64,000 nucleotides of DNA from Pseudomonadaceae bacterium. GTDB lineage: Bacteria; Pseudomonadota; Gammaproteobacteria; Pseudomonadales; Pseudomonadaceae. The stretch spans positions 22,624 to 86,623 of the forward strand of contig JAIERF010000009.1 of assembly GCA_019747075.1 (NCBI GenBank), read 5' to 3'. Below the pieces are notes generated by a model that saw only the letters and a program-made list of their open reading frames with translations, did no database searches and had not been told where the DNA came from. Each line of letters begins with the position of its first letter. Within the stretch, counting starts at the first letter, position 1. Shown piece after piece: positions 26,068 to 33,381 of the stretch. The position numbers and the translations under genes were made by a program.

Positions 26068-27006
26068 TCAGGCGCGCGGCAAAAACACGTCGGCCAACAC
26101 TTGATTGCGCGGCAGACCTAACAGATAGAGCCGGCGCGCGAATGCTTCGACGCTGGCGGGGCCGCCGCAGAGTAAGGCCTGGGTTTGCCGGGAAACAAGG
26201 CGCAGTTCGGCCAAAGCAGCCGGCAACTCGGCCGCCGTCACCAGGCGGATGTGCAGCTGCGGATGCTGCGCCGCCAACGCGTGCAGCGGCGCAGCCAGGT
26301 AATGCGCGGCAGGCTCGCTGGCCAGGTGCAGCAGCTGAATCGGCCCGCGGTGCCCCTGGCGCAAAGCCTCGCGCAGGATGCCCCAGAGCGGCGCCAGGCC
26401 CGTGCCGGCCGCCAGCAAGCACAGCGGCCGTGCCTGCCAGTCTGGGTCGTAATGCAGGGCACCGCCGCGCAACTCGCCCAGGCGCAGGCTCTGGCCGAGC
26501 TGAAAACGGCGCGCCGCGGTGCTAAAGGCGCCGGGCTTGGCGCAATCGATGTGCAACTCCAGCCAGTCGTCGGCATCTGGCAGGCTGGCAAGGGAGTATG
26601 GCCGGGCAATACTCGCGTCGGCCCACAGCAGCAGATGCTGGCCGGCCTGATAGGCCAGGCGCCGCTCTGGTTGCAGGCGCAAGCGCAGTACGTCGCTGGT
26701 CAGCCAGTCGCAACCGACGATGCTCGCCGCGCGGCCGTCGCGCAGGGGATCGAAGACTTGCACAGTTAAATCGTCGGCCACCCGGCACTGGCAGGCCAGG
26801 CGCCAGCCTTGTTGGCGCTGCGCCGCACTCAAGGCGTCGGGCTGGGCATCCTCAGGTTCGCCCTGCAGACAACGCACCAGGCAGGCGTGACAACTGCCGG
26901 CGCGGCAGCTGTTGGGCACGGCAATACCGGCAGCGAGCAAGGCGTCGAGCAGGTTGCTGGCTTGCGCTACCTGGATATTCTTATCGCCGACCTTGAGCTC
27001 AGGCAT
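26068..27006 (-). CDS. 2Fe-2S ferredoxin-linked oxidoreductase
   Basis: 312 residues from the ATG at 27006. An N-terminal plant-type ferredoxin domain has the cluster ligands in CRAGSCHACLVRCLQG and later CQCRV (C-x4-C-x2-C, then C). An FAD/NAD-binding reductase module follows, with ARPYSLASLPD (FAD), LCLLAAGTGLAPLWGILREAL (nicotinamide nucleotide) and the C-terminal ALLCGGPASVEAFAR. It resembles the reductase part of ring-hydroxylating or CDP-6-deoxyglucose-type systems. It overlaps the upstream GGDEF gene by eight bases. The electron acceptor is not apparent. Confidence 0.88.
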   Translation of the reverse strand: MPELKVGDKNIQVAQASNLLDALLAAGIAVPNSCRAGSCHACLVRCLQGEPEDAQPDALSAAQRQQGWRLACQCRVADDLTVQVFDPLRDGRAASIVGCDWLTSDVLRLRLQPERRLAYQAGQHLLLWADASIARPYSLASLPDADDWLELHIDCAKPGAFSTAARRFQLGQSLRLGELRGGALHYDPDWQARPLCLLAAGTGLAPLWGILREALRQGHRGPIQLLHLASEPAAHYLAAPLHALAAQHPQLHIRLVTAAELPAALAELRLVSRQTQALLCGGPASVEAFARRLYLLGLPRNQVLADVFLPRA

Positions 27007-28126
27007 CGCTGGCCTGCCAGGCGGCGGCACAGCGATTGCGCCCATCGCGCTTGGCCCGGTACAGGGCCTGATCGGCACGCTGCAAGGCATCGTCCAGCTC
27101 ATCGTCGCAGTGCAGCAACGTCATGCCTGCCGACAGGCTGATGCCCTTGACGTGCACGCCCACCGGCTCGGCCGCCGCAAACGCCTCGCGCAGGCGTTCA
27201 CAACAGGCACTGAACTGGTCAATGCTGGTGTCCGGCAACAGCAGCACGAACTCCTCACCACCGTAACGGGCGAGGATATCGCCATCCCGCAGGCAGGCTC
27301 GCGCCACCGCGGCAAAGGTCTGCAGCACCCGGTCACCGACGGCATGGCCGTAGCTGTCGTTGACCTGCTTGAAATGGTCGAGGTCGATCAAGGCCAAGCC
27401 ATGCACCTGCCCTGGCGCCAGCATGGCCAACTCATTGGCCGCCAGGGCCAGAAAGTGGCGGCGATTGAACAGCCCGGTCAGCTCATCGGTGGCGGCCAGG
27501 CTTTCCAGCTGGCGCATCATCCCGCGCAGGGTGTCCTGGTGCGCCTGCAGGGCGAAGCGGCGCTTGCGCATGCGCTGGCTCAGGGCCTGCAGGTAGCTAG
27601 CGAATAGGTACAGCCAGCAGAGTACGAAGAACAACGCCGCCACCTGCAGCAAGACCAGCGCTGGATCTTGCAACTTCTGCTGCGAGGCTTCCCACAGGTT
27701 GAGGCCGAGAAAACTGCAGAAGGCAAAGGCCGCGCAACGGGCGAAGACCCGCGGCGGCAACTGGAACACGCCGAACAACAGGATCAGCACATAGAACATC
27801 AGCAGGGTGCCACGGCCGCTGTCGAGCAGAGCCAGCAGATAGGTCAGCCAGCTACAGCCGACCAATACCTGTGCTTCAGTCATGCTCGGATCACGAAAGC
27901 GCAGGTTGTAGTCGCTGCGCAGCAAGGCAAAGAACAGCAGCTGACTGAGCACCACCAGCACGCTACTGACCAGCGCCACGTTCAGCGGCGCCGGCAGCAG
28001 GTCGAAACTCACGGCCAGCCAGAACAGCGTCATGGCAATGCCGTAAGTGGCCACAGCCATGGCAAAACGGCGTAACAGCAAGTGCTGTAACGAACGCCTG
28101 TTCACTGGTTGCTTGCTGGCACTCAT
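26999..28126 (-). CDS. sadC: Membrane diguanylate cyclase (SadC-like)
   Basis: 375 residues from the ATG at 28126. Five or six membrane segments fill residues about 15-205, followed by a cytoplasmic GGDEF domain. The active motif is GGEEF in RYGGEEFVLLLPD, with the preceding LTGLFNRRHFLAL and LIDLDHFKQVNDSYGHAVGDRVL, so it should make cyclic di-GMP from two GTP. An RxxD inhibitory site is not obvious before the motif. The position directly upstream of ferredoxin reductase and hydratase genes and opposite fumarase matches PA4332 (SadC) of PAO1 as I remember it. SadC controls surface attachment there. Confidence 0.82.
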   Translation of the reverse strand: MSASKQPVNRRSLQHLLLRRFAMAVATYGIAMTLFWLAVSFDLLPAPLNVALVSSVLVVLSQLLFFALLRSDYNLRFRDPSMTEAQVLVGCSWLTYLLALLDSGRGTLLMFYVLILLFGVFQLPPRVFARCAAFAFCSFLGLNLWEASQQKLQDPALVLLQVAALFFVLCWLYLFASYLQALSQRMRKRRFALQAHQDTLRGMMRQLESLAATDELTGLFNRRHFLALAANELAMLAPGQVHGLALIDLDHFKQVNDSYGHAVGDRVLQTFAAVARACLRDGDILARYGGEEFVLLLPDTSIDQFSACCERLREAFAAAEPVGVHVKGISLSAGMTLLHCDDELDDALQRADQALYRAKRDGRNRCAAAWQASDA

Positions 28127-28347
28127 GGGGATCCGTCCCGTGGGGGCAATTAGCCAGCACTGTACCCTGGCGCCTGGAGAAAACCCAGCATCGGCAGCAG
28201 CAACCGCAGAGACTGACCAGTCTACTTTTGCACGCTGTGCCAGCCCTCTGCTGCAGGTTATACTGCGCCGCCATTTTTGCTCTAACGCGCGCCGGGTCGT
28301 GGCCCTGCGCCCCTCCAAGTTCCTGCCCAAATAAAGGAGCGCGCCCC

Positions 28348-29871
28348 ATGACCGTGATCAAACAGGACGACCTGATTCAGAGCGTCGCCGACGCCCTGCA
28401 GTTCATCTCCTACTACCACCCCGTGGACTTTATCCAGGCCATGCACGAGGCCTACCTGCGTGAAGAGTCGCCCGCCGCACGCGACTCCATGGCGCAGATC
28501 CTGATCAACTCGCGCATGTGCGCCACCGGCCACCGGCCGATCTGCCAGGACACCGGCATCGTCACCGTGTTCGTCCGCGTCGGCATGGATGTGCGCTGGG
28601 ATGGCGCGACCATGAGCGTCGACGACATGATCAACGAAGGCGTACGCCGCGCTTACAACCTGCCGGAAAACGTCCTGCGCGCCTCGATCCTCGCCGACCC
28701 AGCGGGCGCACGGAAAAACACCAAGGACAACACCCCGGCCGTTATTCACTACTCCGTGGTGCCCGGTGACAAGCTGGAAGTGGACGTCGCAGCCAAAGGC
28801 GGCGGCTCGGAAAACAAATCCAAGATGGCGATGCTCAACCCGTCCGACTCGATCGTCGACTGGGTACTGAAAACCGTGCCGGAAATGGGCGCTGGCTGGT
28901 GCCCACCGGGCATGCTCGGCATCGGCATCGGCGGCACCGCCGAAAAAGCGGCGGTAATGGCCAAGGAAGTGTTGATGGACTCCATCGACATCCATGAGCT
29001 GAAAGCCCGCGGCCCGCAGAACAAGCTGGAAGAAATGCGTCTGGAGCTGTTCGACAAGGTCAACCAGCTGGGCATCGGCGCCCAAGGCCTCGGCGGTCTG
29101 ACCACCGTGCTCGACGTCAAGATCATGGACTACCCGACCCACGCCGCCAGCCTGCCGGTGTGCATGATCCCCAACTGCGCCGCCACCCGTCACGCTCACT
29201 TCGTGCTGGATGGCTCAGGCCCGGCCGAGCTGGAAGCACCGGATCTGGACGCCTACCCGGAAATCGTCTGGGAAGCCGGCCCGAGCGCCCGCCGCGTCAA
29301 CCTCGACACCCTCACCCCGGAAGACGTGCAGAGCTGGAAGCCGGGCGAGACTGTACTGCTCAACGGCAAGATGCTCACCGGCCGGGATGCTGCGCACAAG
29401 CGCATGGTCGACATGCTGAACAAGGGCGAAACCCTGCCGTTCGACCTCAAGGGCCGCTTTATCTACTACGTTGGCCCGGTCGATCCGGTGCGTGACGAAG
29501 TGGTTGGCCCAGCCGGCCCGACCACCGCTACGCGGATGGACAAGTTCACCCGGCAGATCCTGGAAAGCACCGGTCTCTTGGGCATGATCGGCAAGTCCGA
29601 GCGCGGCCCGATCGCCATCGAAGCAATCAAGGACAACAAGGCCGTGTACCTGATGGCTGTCGGCGGCGCCGCTTACCTGGTCGCCCAGGCGATCAAAAAA
29701 TCGCGCGTGGTGGCCTTTGCCGAACTGGGCATGGAAGCCATCTACGAGTTCGAGGTCAAAGACATGCCAGTGACCGTGGCCGTCGACACCAAGGGCGAGT
29801 CGGTACACATCACCGGCCCGGCCATCTGGCAGAAAAAGATTCACGACAGCCTGGCCGTCGAAATCAAGTAA
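28348..29871 (+). CDS. fumA: Class I fumarate hydratase
   Basis: Fumarase interconverts fumarate and malate in the citric acid cycle. The 507-residue size and sequence are those of the iron-sulphur class I enzymes, not of the FumC type. Cysteines that can hold the [4Fe-4S] cluster occur in RPICQDTGIVTVF, SLPVCMIPNCAATRH and neighbouring parts; KGGGSENKSKM and GIGIGGTAEKAAVMAKE are typical of the alpha part, and the beta part (about 330-507) begins after the PTHAAS region with TVLLNGKMLTGRDAAHKRM. The start at 28348 has AAGGAG upstream. Oxygen sensitivity is expected. Confidence 0.95.
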   Translation: MTVIKQDDLIQSVADALQFISYYHPVDFIQAMHEAYLREESPAARDSMAQILINSRMCATGHRPICQDTGIVTVFVRVGMDVRWDGATMSVDDMINEGVRRAYNLPENVLRASILADPAGARKNTKDNTPAVIHYSVVPGDKLEVDVAAKGGGSENKSKMAMLNPSDSIVDWVLKTVPEMGAGWCPPGMLGIGIGGTAEKAAVMAKEVLMDSIDIHELKARGPQNKLEEMRLELFDKVNQLGIGAQGLGGLTTVLDVKIMDYPTHAASLPVCMIPNCAATRHAHFVLDGSGPAELEAPDLDAYPEIVWEAGPSARRVNLDTLTPEDVQSWKPGETVLLNGKMLTGRDAAHKRMVDMLNKGETLPFDLKGRFIYYVGPVDPVRDEVVGPAGPTTATRMDKFTRQILESTGLLGMIGKSERGPIAIEAIKDNKAVYLMAVGGAAYLVAQAIKKSRVVAFAELGMEAIYEFEVKDMPVTVAVDTKGESVHITGPAIWQKKIHDSLAVEIK

Positions 29872-29909
29872 GTCGTGTAGCCGTGCCCGCGGTCTGCATG
29901 GACCGCCCA

Positions 29910-29938
29910 GACAATCCCCGCCACGTGCGGGGATTGTC
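29910..29938 (+). terminator. Hairpin after fumA
   Basis: An 11-bp perfect stem GACAATCCCCG / CGGGGATTGTC with a seven-base loop stands 38 bases after the fumarase stop. The T run after it is weak (GTTTCTG), so it is a probable rather than certain terminator. Confidence 0.6.
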
Positions 29939-30056
29939 GTTTCTGCAGCAGCCAATCGCACCAACCCGCGGCCGGCAAGGCAATAAGGCTATGTACCCGT
30001 TACGTGTTGCAAGGTATTCGTCCAGTTGCGTTTGACACAGCAGTGAGCTGGCGCGG

Positions 30057-30361
30057 TTAAAAGCTTCGCGGTCAAGACCGCTCCCACGGATTTGCAGACG
30101 CCTCTGTCCCTGGTCCCGTCAGGAGGCCGAGTGCAGGTGCTGTGCAGAGGGGCATTTGGCCGGGATGCCAAATGAGGAACGATGGGCCATGGATGGCCCA
30201 CCGTGACGACCCTCGGAGCAGTGCCGGAGCGAGGGAAGTTTCGCGCAGCGAAACCCGGATGCCGGGTGCGCTTTCTCTTTGGTTACTTTCTCTTTCGCGC
30301 AAGCAAAGAGAAAGTGACTCGGCGTAAAGCCGAAACCGGTAGTGGCCAAGCGCGCAATACA
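30057..30361 (-). repeat. 0.3-kb dispersed repeat, copy B (inverted)
   Basis: About 305 bases that are the inverted counterpart of 9621-9926, with the same order of landmarks. At the left end is the REP-like palindrome TTCGCGGTCAAGACCGCTCC (about 30065-30087), then GGAGGCCGAGTGCAGGTGCT, the GGGCCATGGATGGCCC hairpin, and GGTTACTTTCTCTTTCGCGC. Divergence between copies is scattered single-base changes. It occupies most of the 600-base space between fumA and the peroxiredoxin gene; the remainder holds two hairpins. Confidence 0.8.
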
Positions 30362-30382
30362 TAACTGATACAGCACCAAAAC

Positions 30383-30420
30383 AAAAACGCCAACGCCCCA
30401 TCACTGGGGCGTTGGCGTTT
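30383..30420 (-). terminator. Terminator of the peroxiredoxin gene
   Basis: A 15-bp stem AAACGCCAACGCCCC / GGGGCGTTGGCGTTT with a six-base loop, followed on the minus strand by TTTTT. It lies about 50 bases after the peroxiredoxin stop. Confidence 0.88.
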
Positions 30421-30472
30421 GTTCTGCCGTGCTCAGGCCATGGCGCTGTGCCAGGCCTGCGGCACATCAGGC

Positions 30473-31075
30473 TTACAGGCTGCTGGCGTTCTCGCTCAGG
30501 TAAGCCGCAACACCTTCCGGCGAAGCGGTCATGCCTTTGTCGCCCTTCTTCCAGTTGGCCGGGCAGACTTCACCGTGCTCTTCGGTGAACTGCAGGGCAT
30601 CCACCAGACGCAGCAGTTCGTCCATGCTGCGACCCAGCGGCAGGTCGTTGACGATCTGCGCCCGCACCACGCCATTCAGGTCGATCAGGAACGCACCGCG
30701 GTAAGCCACGCCGCCTGCAGCTTCAACGTCGTAAGCCTTGCAGATTTCGTGGGTGATGTCGGCCGCCAGAGTGTATTTGACCTGGCCGATACCGCCGGCA
30801 TTGATCGGGGTGTTGCGCCAGGCGTTGTGGGTGAAGTGCGAGTCGATCGACACGCCGATCACTTCCACGTTGCGCGCCTGGAAGTCAGGAATGCGGTGAT
30901 CCAACGCGATCAGCTCGGACGGGCAGACAAAGGTGAAGTCCAGCGGGTAGAAGAACACCAAGCCGTATTTGCCCTTGATCGCCGACGCCAGGTTGAAGTC
31001 TTCAACGATTTCGCCATTGCCCAGCACGGCCGCAACGGTGAAATCCGGGGCTTGTTTACCGACGAGTACGCTCAT
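30473..31075 (-). CDS. 2-Cys peroxiredoxin (AhpC/TSA family)
   Basis: 200 residues. It reduces hydrogen peroxide and organic peroxides through a peroxidatic cysteine in DFTFVCPSELIALD (Cys about residue 50) and a resolving cysteine in GEVCPANWKKGDKG (about 170). The universal threonine/proline context PLDFTFVC is complete, and GRSMDELLRLVDALQ is typical. It is divergent from the Fur-controlled bfd gene and near bacterioferritin, so it is part of an iron/oxidative-stress cluster as at PA3529 in PAO1. The start has AAGGAGATATAAATG. Confidence 0.94.
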   Translation of the reverse strand: MSVLVGKQAPDFTVAAVLGNGEIVEDFNLASAIKGKYGLVFFYPLDFTFVCPSELIALDHRIPDFQARNVEVIGVSIDSHFTHNAWRNTPINAGGIGQVKYTLAADITHEICKAYDVEAAGGVAYRGAFLIDLNGVVRAQIVNDLPLGRSMDELLRLVDALQFTEEHGEVCPANWKKGDKGMTASPEGVAAYLSENASSL

Positions 31076-31271
31076 TTATATCTCCTTGAAAAATGGGGGG
31101 ATGTGGCCCTGTTCAGGCACGCCAACGGCAGGCACCTGCTCCACAAGACAAGTCATCATACACCGCGTTTTTCACCCTCGCCCATCGCTTTTTAGCCGCG
31201 GCGAAATGAGCCTAAGCGATTGTAATTATTGGCTATTTACAGTCTGTAGAAAGAATCGGAATCCAGATCAT

Positions 31272-31300
31272 TTGACAATCATTATCATTACTATTACGAT
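31272..31300 (+). promoter_or_regulatory. bfd promoter with overlapping Fur box
   Basis: A -35 TTGACA (31272-31277) and a -10 TACGAT (31295-31300) are separated by exactly 17 bases. The stretch GACAATCATTATCATTACT (31274-31292) overlaps the -35 and the spacer and closely fits the Fur consensus GATAATGATAATCATTATC, so Fe-Fur would block RNA polymerase and expression of bfd would rise in iron starvation. Confidence 0.82.
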
Positions 31301-31339
31301 CCATTCCAGCTAATCACAACCTGCAGCGAAGCCCAGCCC

Positions 31340-31555
31340 ATGTATGTCTGCCTCTGCCAAGGTGTCACCGACAGCCACATCCGCGACGCCATCTACGAAG
31401 GGTGCTGCAGCTACCGCGACGTGCGCGAAAGCCTCGGCGTCGGCAGCCAGTGCGGCAAGTGCGCCTGCCTGGCCAAGCAGGTGGTGCGTGAAACCCTGAG
31501 TGACCTGCAAGGCGCGCAAGCCAGTCAGGCGGCGCAGTTGTTTAGCCCAGCCTAA
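31340..31555 (+). CDS. bfd: Bacterioferritin-associated ferredoxin
   Basis: 71 residues. Bfd carries a [2Fe-2S] cluster held by Cys4, Cys6, Cys38 and Cys41 (YVCLCQGVTD and SQCGKCACLAK) and delivers electrons to bacterioferritin to release stored iron. The spacing of cysteines is exactly that of the family, and the tail after residue 50 is variable as usual. It has its own promoter with a Fur box and its own terminator (31583-31606), so it is separated from bfrB although adjacent. This allows opposite iron control of release and storage. Confidence 0.96.
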   Translation: MYVCLCQGVTDSHIRDAIYEGCCSYRDVRESLGVGSQCGKCACLAKQVVRETLSDLQGAQASQAAQLFSPA

Positions 31556-31582
31556 ATAGCGCACGCAGCCGCGGCCAAACGA

Positions 31583-31606
31583 AACCGGACCTTGTCCGGT
31601 TTTTTT
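31583..31606 (+). terminator. Terminator of bfd
   Basis: Stem AACCGGAC / GTCCGGTT with a three-base loop followed by T6. It separates bfd from bfrB. Confidence 0.88.
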
Positions 31607-31761
31607 GTGCCTGCAAATCAACAGCTTGGCACTGGCATGCACGTCAATGCGTCCAGAGGCGCAAACAATATCCTTTTGCATCAATGGCTTGAGTTTGACA
31701 GTCAGGAGCCCTGAAGCCAGACTCGATGATCTCTCAACACCCCACGCGGACGAGGCGACTT

Positions 31762-32232
31762 ATGAAAGGCGACAAGAAAGTCATCCAGCACCTGAACAAG
31801 ATCCTCGGCAATGAACTGGTCGCGATCAACCAGTACTTTTTGCATGCACGGATGTATGAAGACTGGGGTCTGAAAAAGCTCGGCGAGCACGAATATCACG
31901 AGTCGATCGACGAGATGAAGCACGCCGACAAACTGATCAAGCGCATCCTGTTTCTCGAAGGCCTGCCCAACGTGCAGGACCTGGGCAAGCTGCATATCGG
32001 CGAAAACACCGCAGAAATGCTCGCCTGCGACCTGAAGATCGAACACAAGGCCCACGTCGACCTGAAAGAAGCCATCGCCTATTGCGAGAGCATCGCCGAC
32101 TACGCCTCGCGGGATTTGCTGCGCGAAATCCTCTGCTCCGAAGAAGAGCATATCGACTGGTTGGAAACCCAGCTGGGCCTGATCGACAAGGTCGGCCTAC
32201 AGAACTACCTGCAATCGCAGATGGACGAATAA
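31762..32232 (+). CDS. bfrB: Bacterioferritin
   Basis: 156 residues, a haem-containing iron-storage protein that forms a 24-mer. All key residues are in place: ferroxidase ligands Glu18, Glu51, His54, Glu94, Glu127 and His130, and haem-axial Met52 in [10 protein letters not shown]. This marks a haem-binding Bfr (BfrB-like) rather than a non-haem ferritin. The start at 31762 (GAGGCGACTTATG) gives the exact family length. It lies directly downstream of bfd and its terminator, and ends in a bidirectional terminator facing grxD. Confidence 0.96.
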   Translation: MKGDKKVIQHLNKILGNELVAINQYFLHARMYEDWGLKKLGEHEYHESIDEMKHADKLIKRILFLEGLPNVQDLGKLHIGENTAEMLACDLKIEHKAHVDLKEAIAYCESIADYASRDLLREILCSEEEHIDWLETQLGLIDKVGLQNYLQSQMDE

Positions 32233-32246
32233 GGCCTCACCGGCGC

Positions 32247-32279
32247 AATAAAAAACCCGCACTCGGCGGGTTTTTTATT
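32247..32279. terminator. Bidirectional terminator bfrB / grxD
   Basis: AATAAAAAACCCGC-ACTC-GGCGGGTTTTTTATT: a symmetric stem with A and T runs on either side between two convergent genes. Confidence 0.92.
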
Positions 32280-32293
32280 GCAGGTACGACGAC

Positions 32294-32620
32294 TCAGGCG
32301 TTGGCCTTGCTGGTCGCGTCCTTGATCATGGTTTGCAGCTCGCCGCTTTCATACAGCTCAACCATGATGTCGCTGCCGCCAACCAGCTCACCGGCTACCC
32401 ACAGCTGCGGGAAGGTCGGCCAGTTGGCGTACTTCGGCAGGTTGGCGCGGATTTCCGGGTTTTGCAGGATGTCGACGAAGGCAAACTTCTCGCCGCAGCC
32501 CATCACTACCTGCGCGGCCTTAGCCGAGAAACCGCACTGCGGCGCGTTCGGCGAACCCTTCATGTACAGCAGAACGGTGTTCTTGCTGATCTGGTCTTTG
32601 ATCGTTTCGATGATATCCAT
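32294..32620 (-). CDS. grxD: Monothiol glutaredoxin Grx4/GrxD
   Basis: 108 residues. A CGFS-type monothiol glutaredoxin that binds a [2Fe-2S] cluster with glutathione and delivers clusters to client proteins. The motif is NAPQCGFSAKAAQV. The glutathione-binding parts NWPTFPQLWVAGELVGGSDI and the cis-Pro (TFPQ) are present. It neighbours bacterioferritin, which fits a role in iron homeostasis. It is convergent with bfrB, and the upstream gene in the same direction is the P460-like protein, 104 bases away. Confidence 0.95.
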   Translation of the reverse strand: MDIIETIKDQISKNTVLLYMKGSPNAPQCGFSAKAAQVVMGCGEKFAFVDILQNPEIRANLPKYANWPTFPQLWVAGELVGGSDIMVELYESGELQTMIKDATSKANA

Positions 32621-32724
32621 GGAGCACCTCGCTTGAGCTTTCCCGGACTCTCACCGGGCACGATGGCGGCGATTCTAACCCAAACCCGAGCATATTTCTC
32701 GGTCATTGGGCGGGCAAAAAACCC

Positions 32725-33357
32725 TTAAAAAGTCTGTCCAAGGGCGGCCTTGGTCGTGCCTATCCACACCAGCGCCTGCAACTTGAACAACGCCCAACGG
32801 TCACCACTTTGCAGTTCTGGCTCGCCACAGCGGGGGTCGGAGCGCTGCAGGGCGCCGGTCATTTGCCGACTGACGGGGATGGCCTCGCAGCCATGGCTGT
32901 CTTCGCAGACGAAGTCCCAGGGCTGACGCGCCGGCGCATGGCAGGCAAAGCAATTGCCGCCAAAACGGTTGTTAACCTCGGCAAAACCACGGGCGCGGAT
33001 GGTGGTTTGCTTGCCATCGACCGCCAACTCAAAGAATTCCCAATCACCCGTGGCCGGGCTGAAGCCGGCCTCGCGCTTGACCATCGCCTCGGTGGGCACC
33101 AACTGGATCACCGAACCCGGCGGGTACACCGCGCCGCCCGGCGCATTCGCCGCCGCCAGGGTGGCGGGCAAATTGCCGAGGACGTTGTCGACGTAAAAGT
33201 GCCGAACTGGGGTCATCTCACGGATGCAGCGAAAGCTCTGCGCATCGATGGCCAACGCACCTGACGGCACCTCGGCAGCGGTCAACACACCGGGCAACGC
33301 AGCCGGTAACAACAGCGCCGACAGGACGAGGGCTTTGGGCAGATGAGAAATACGCAT
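32725..33357 (-). CDS. Exported P460-like c-haem protein
   Basis: 210 residues from the ATG at 33357. A TTG two codons upstream has the better-placed GGAG and is an alternative. A signal peptide of about 28 residues ends LTAA. The c-type haem site is CFACH (residues 136-140). The preceding part, VYPPGSVIQLVPTEAMVKR and WEFFEL, matches the cytochrome P460 domain (PPG...V.K...W.FF). Several further cysteines (44, 151, 157, 177) could form disulphides. P460 cytochromes oxidise hydroxylamine or scavenge NO; whether this one has the haem-lysine cross-link cannot be told. It lies just downstream of the molybdopterin oxidoreductase gene (24 bases), so the two may act together. Confidence 0.75.
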   Translation of the reverse strand: MRISHLPKALVLSALLLPAALPGVLTAAEVPSGALAIDAQSFRCIREMTPVRHFYVDNVLGNLPATLAAANAPGGAVYPPGSVIQLVPTEAMVKREAGFSPATGDWEFFELAVDGKQTTIRARGFAEVNNRFGGNCFACHAPARQPWDFVCEDSHGCEAIPVSRQMTGALQRSDPRCGEPELQSGDRWALFKLQALVWIGTTKAALGQTF

Positions 33358-33381
33358 TGGCAACCACTACTCCAGGAACAA

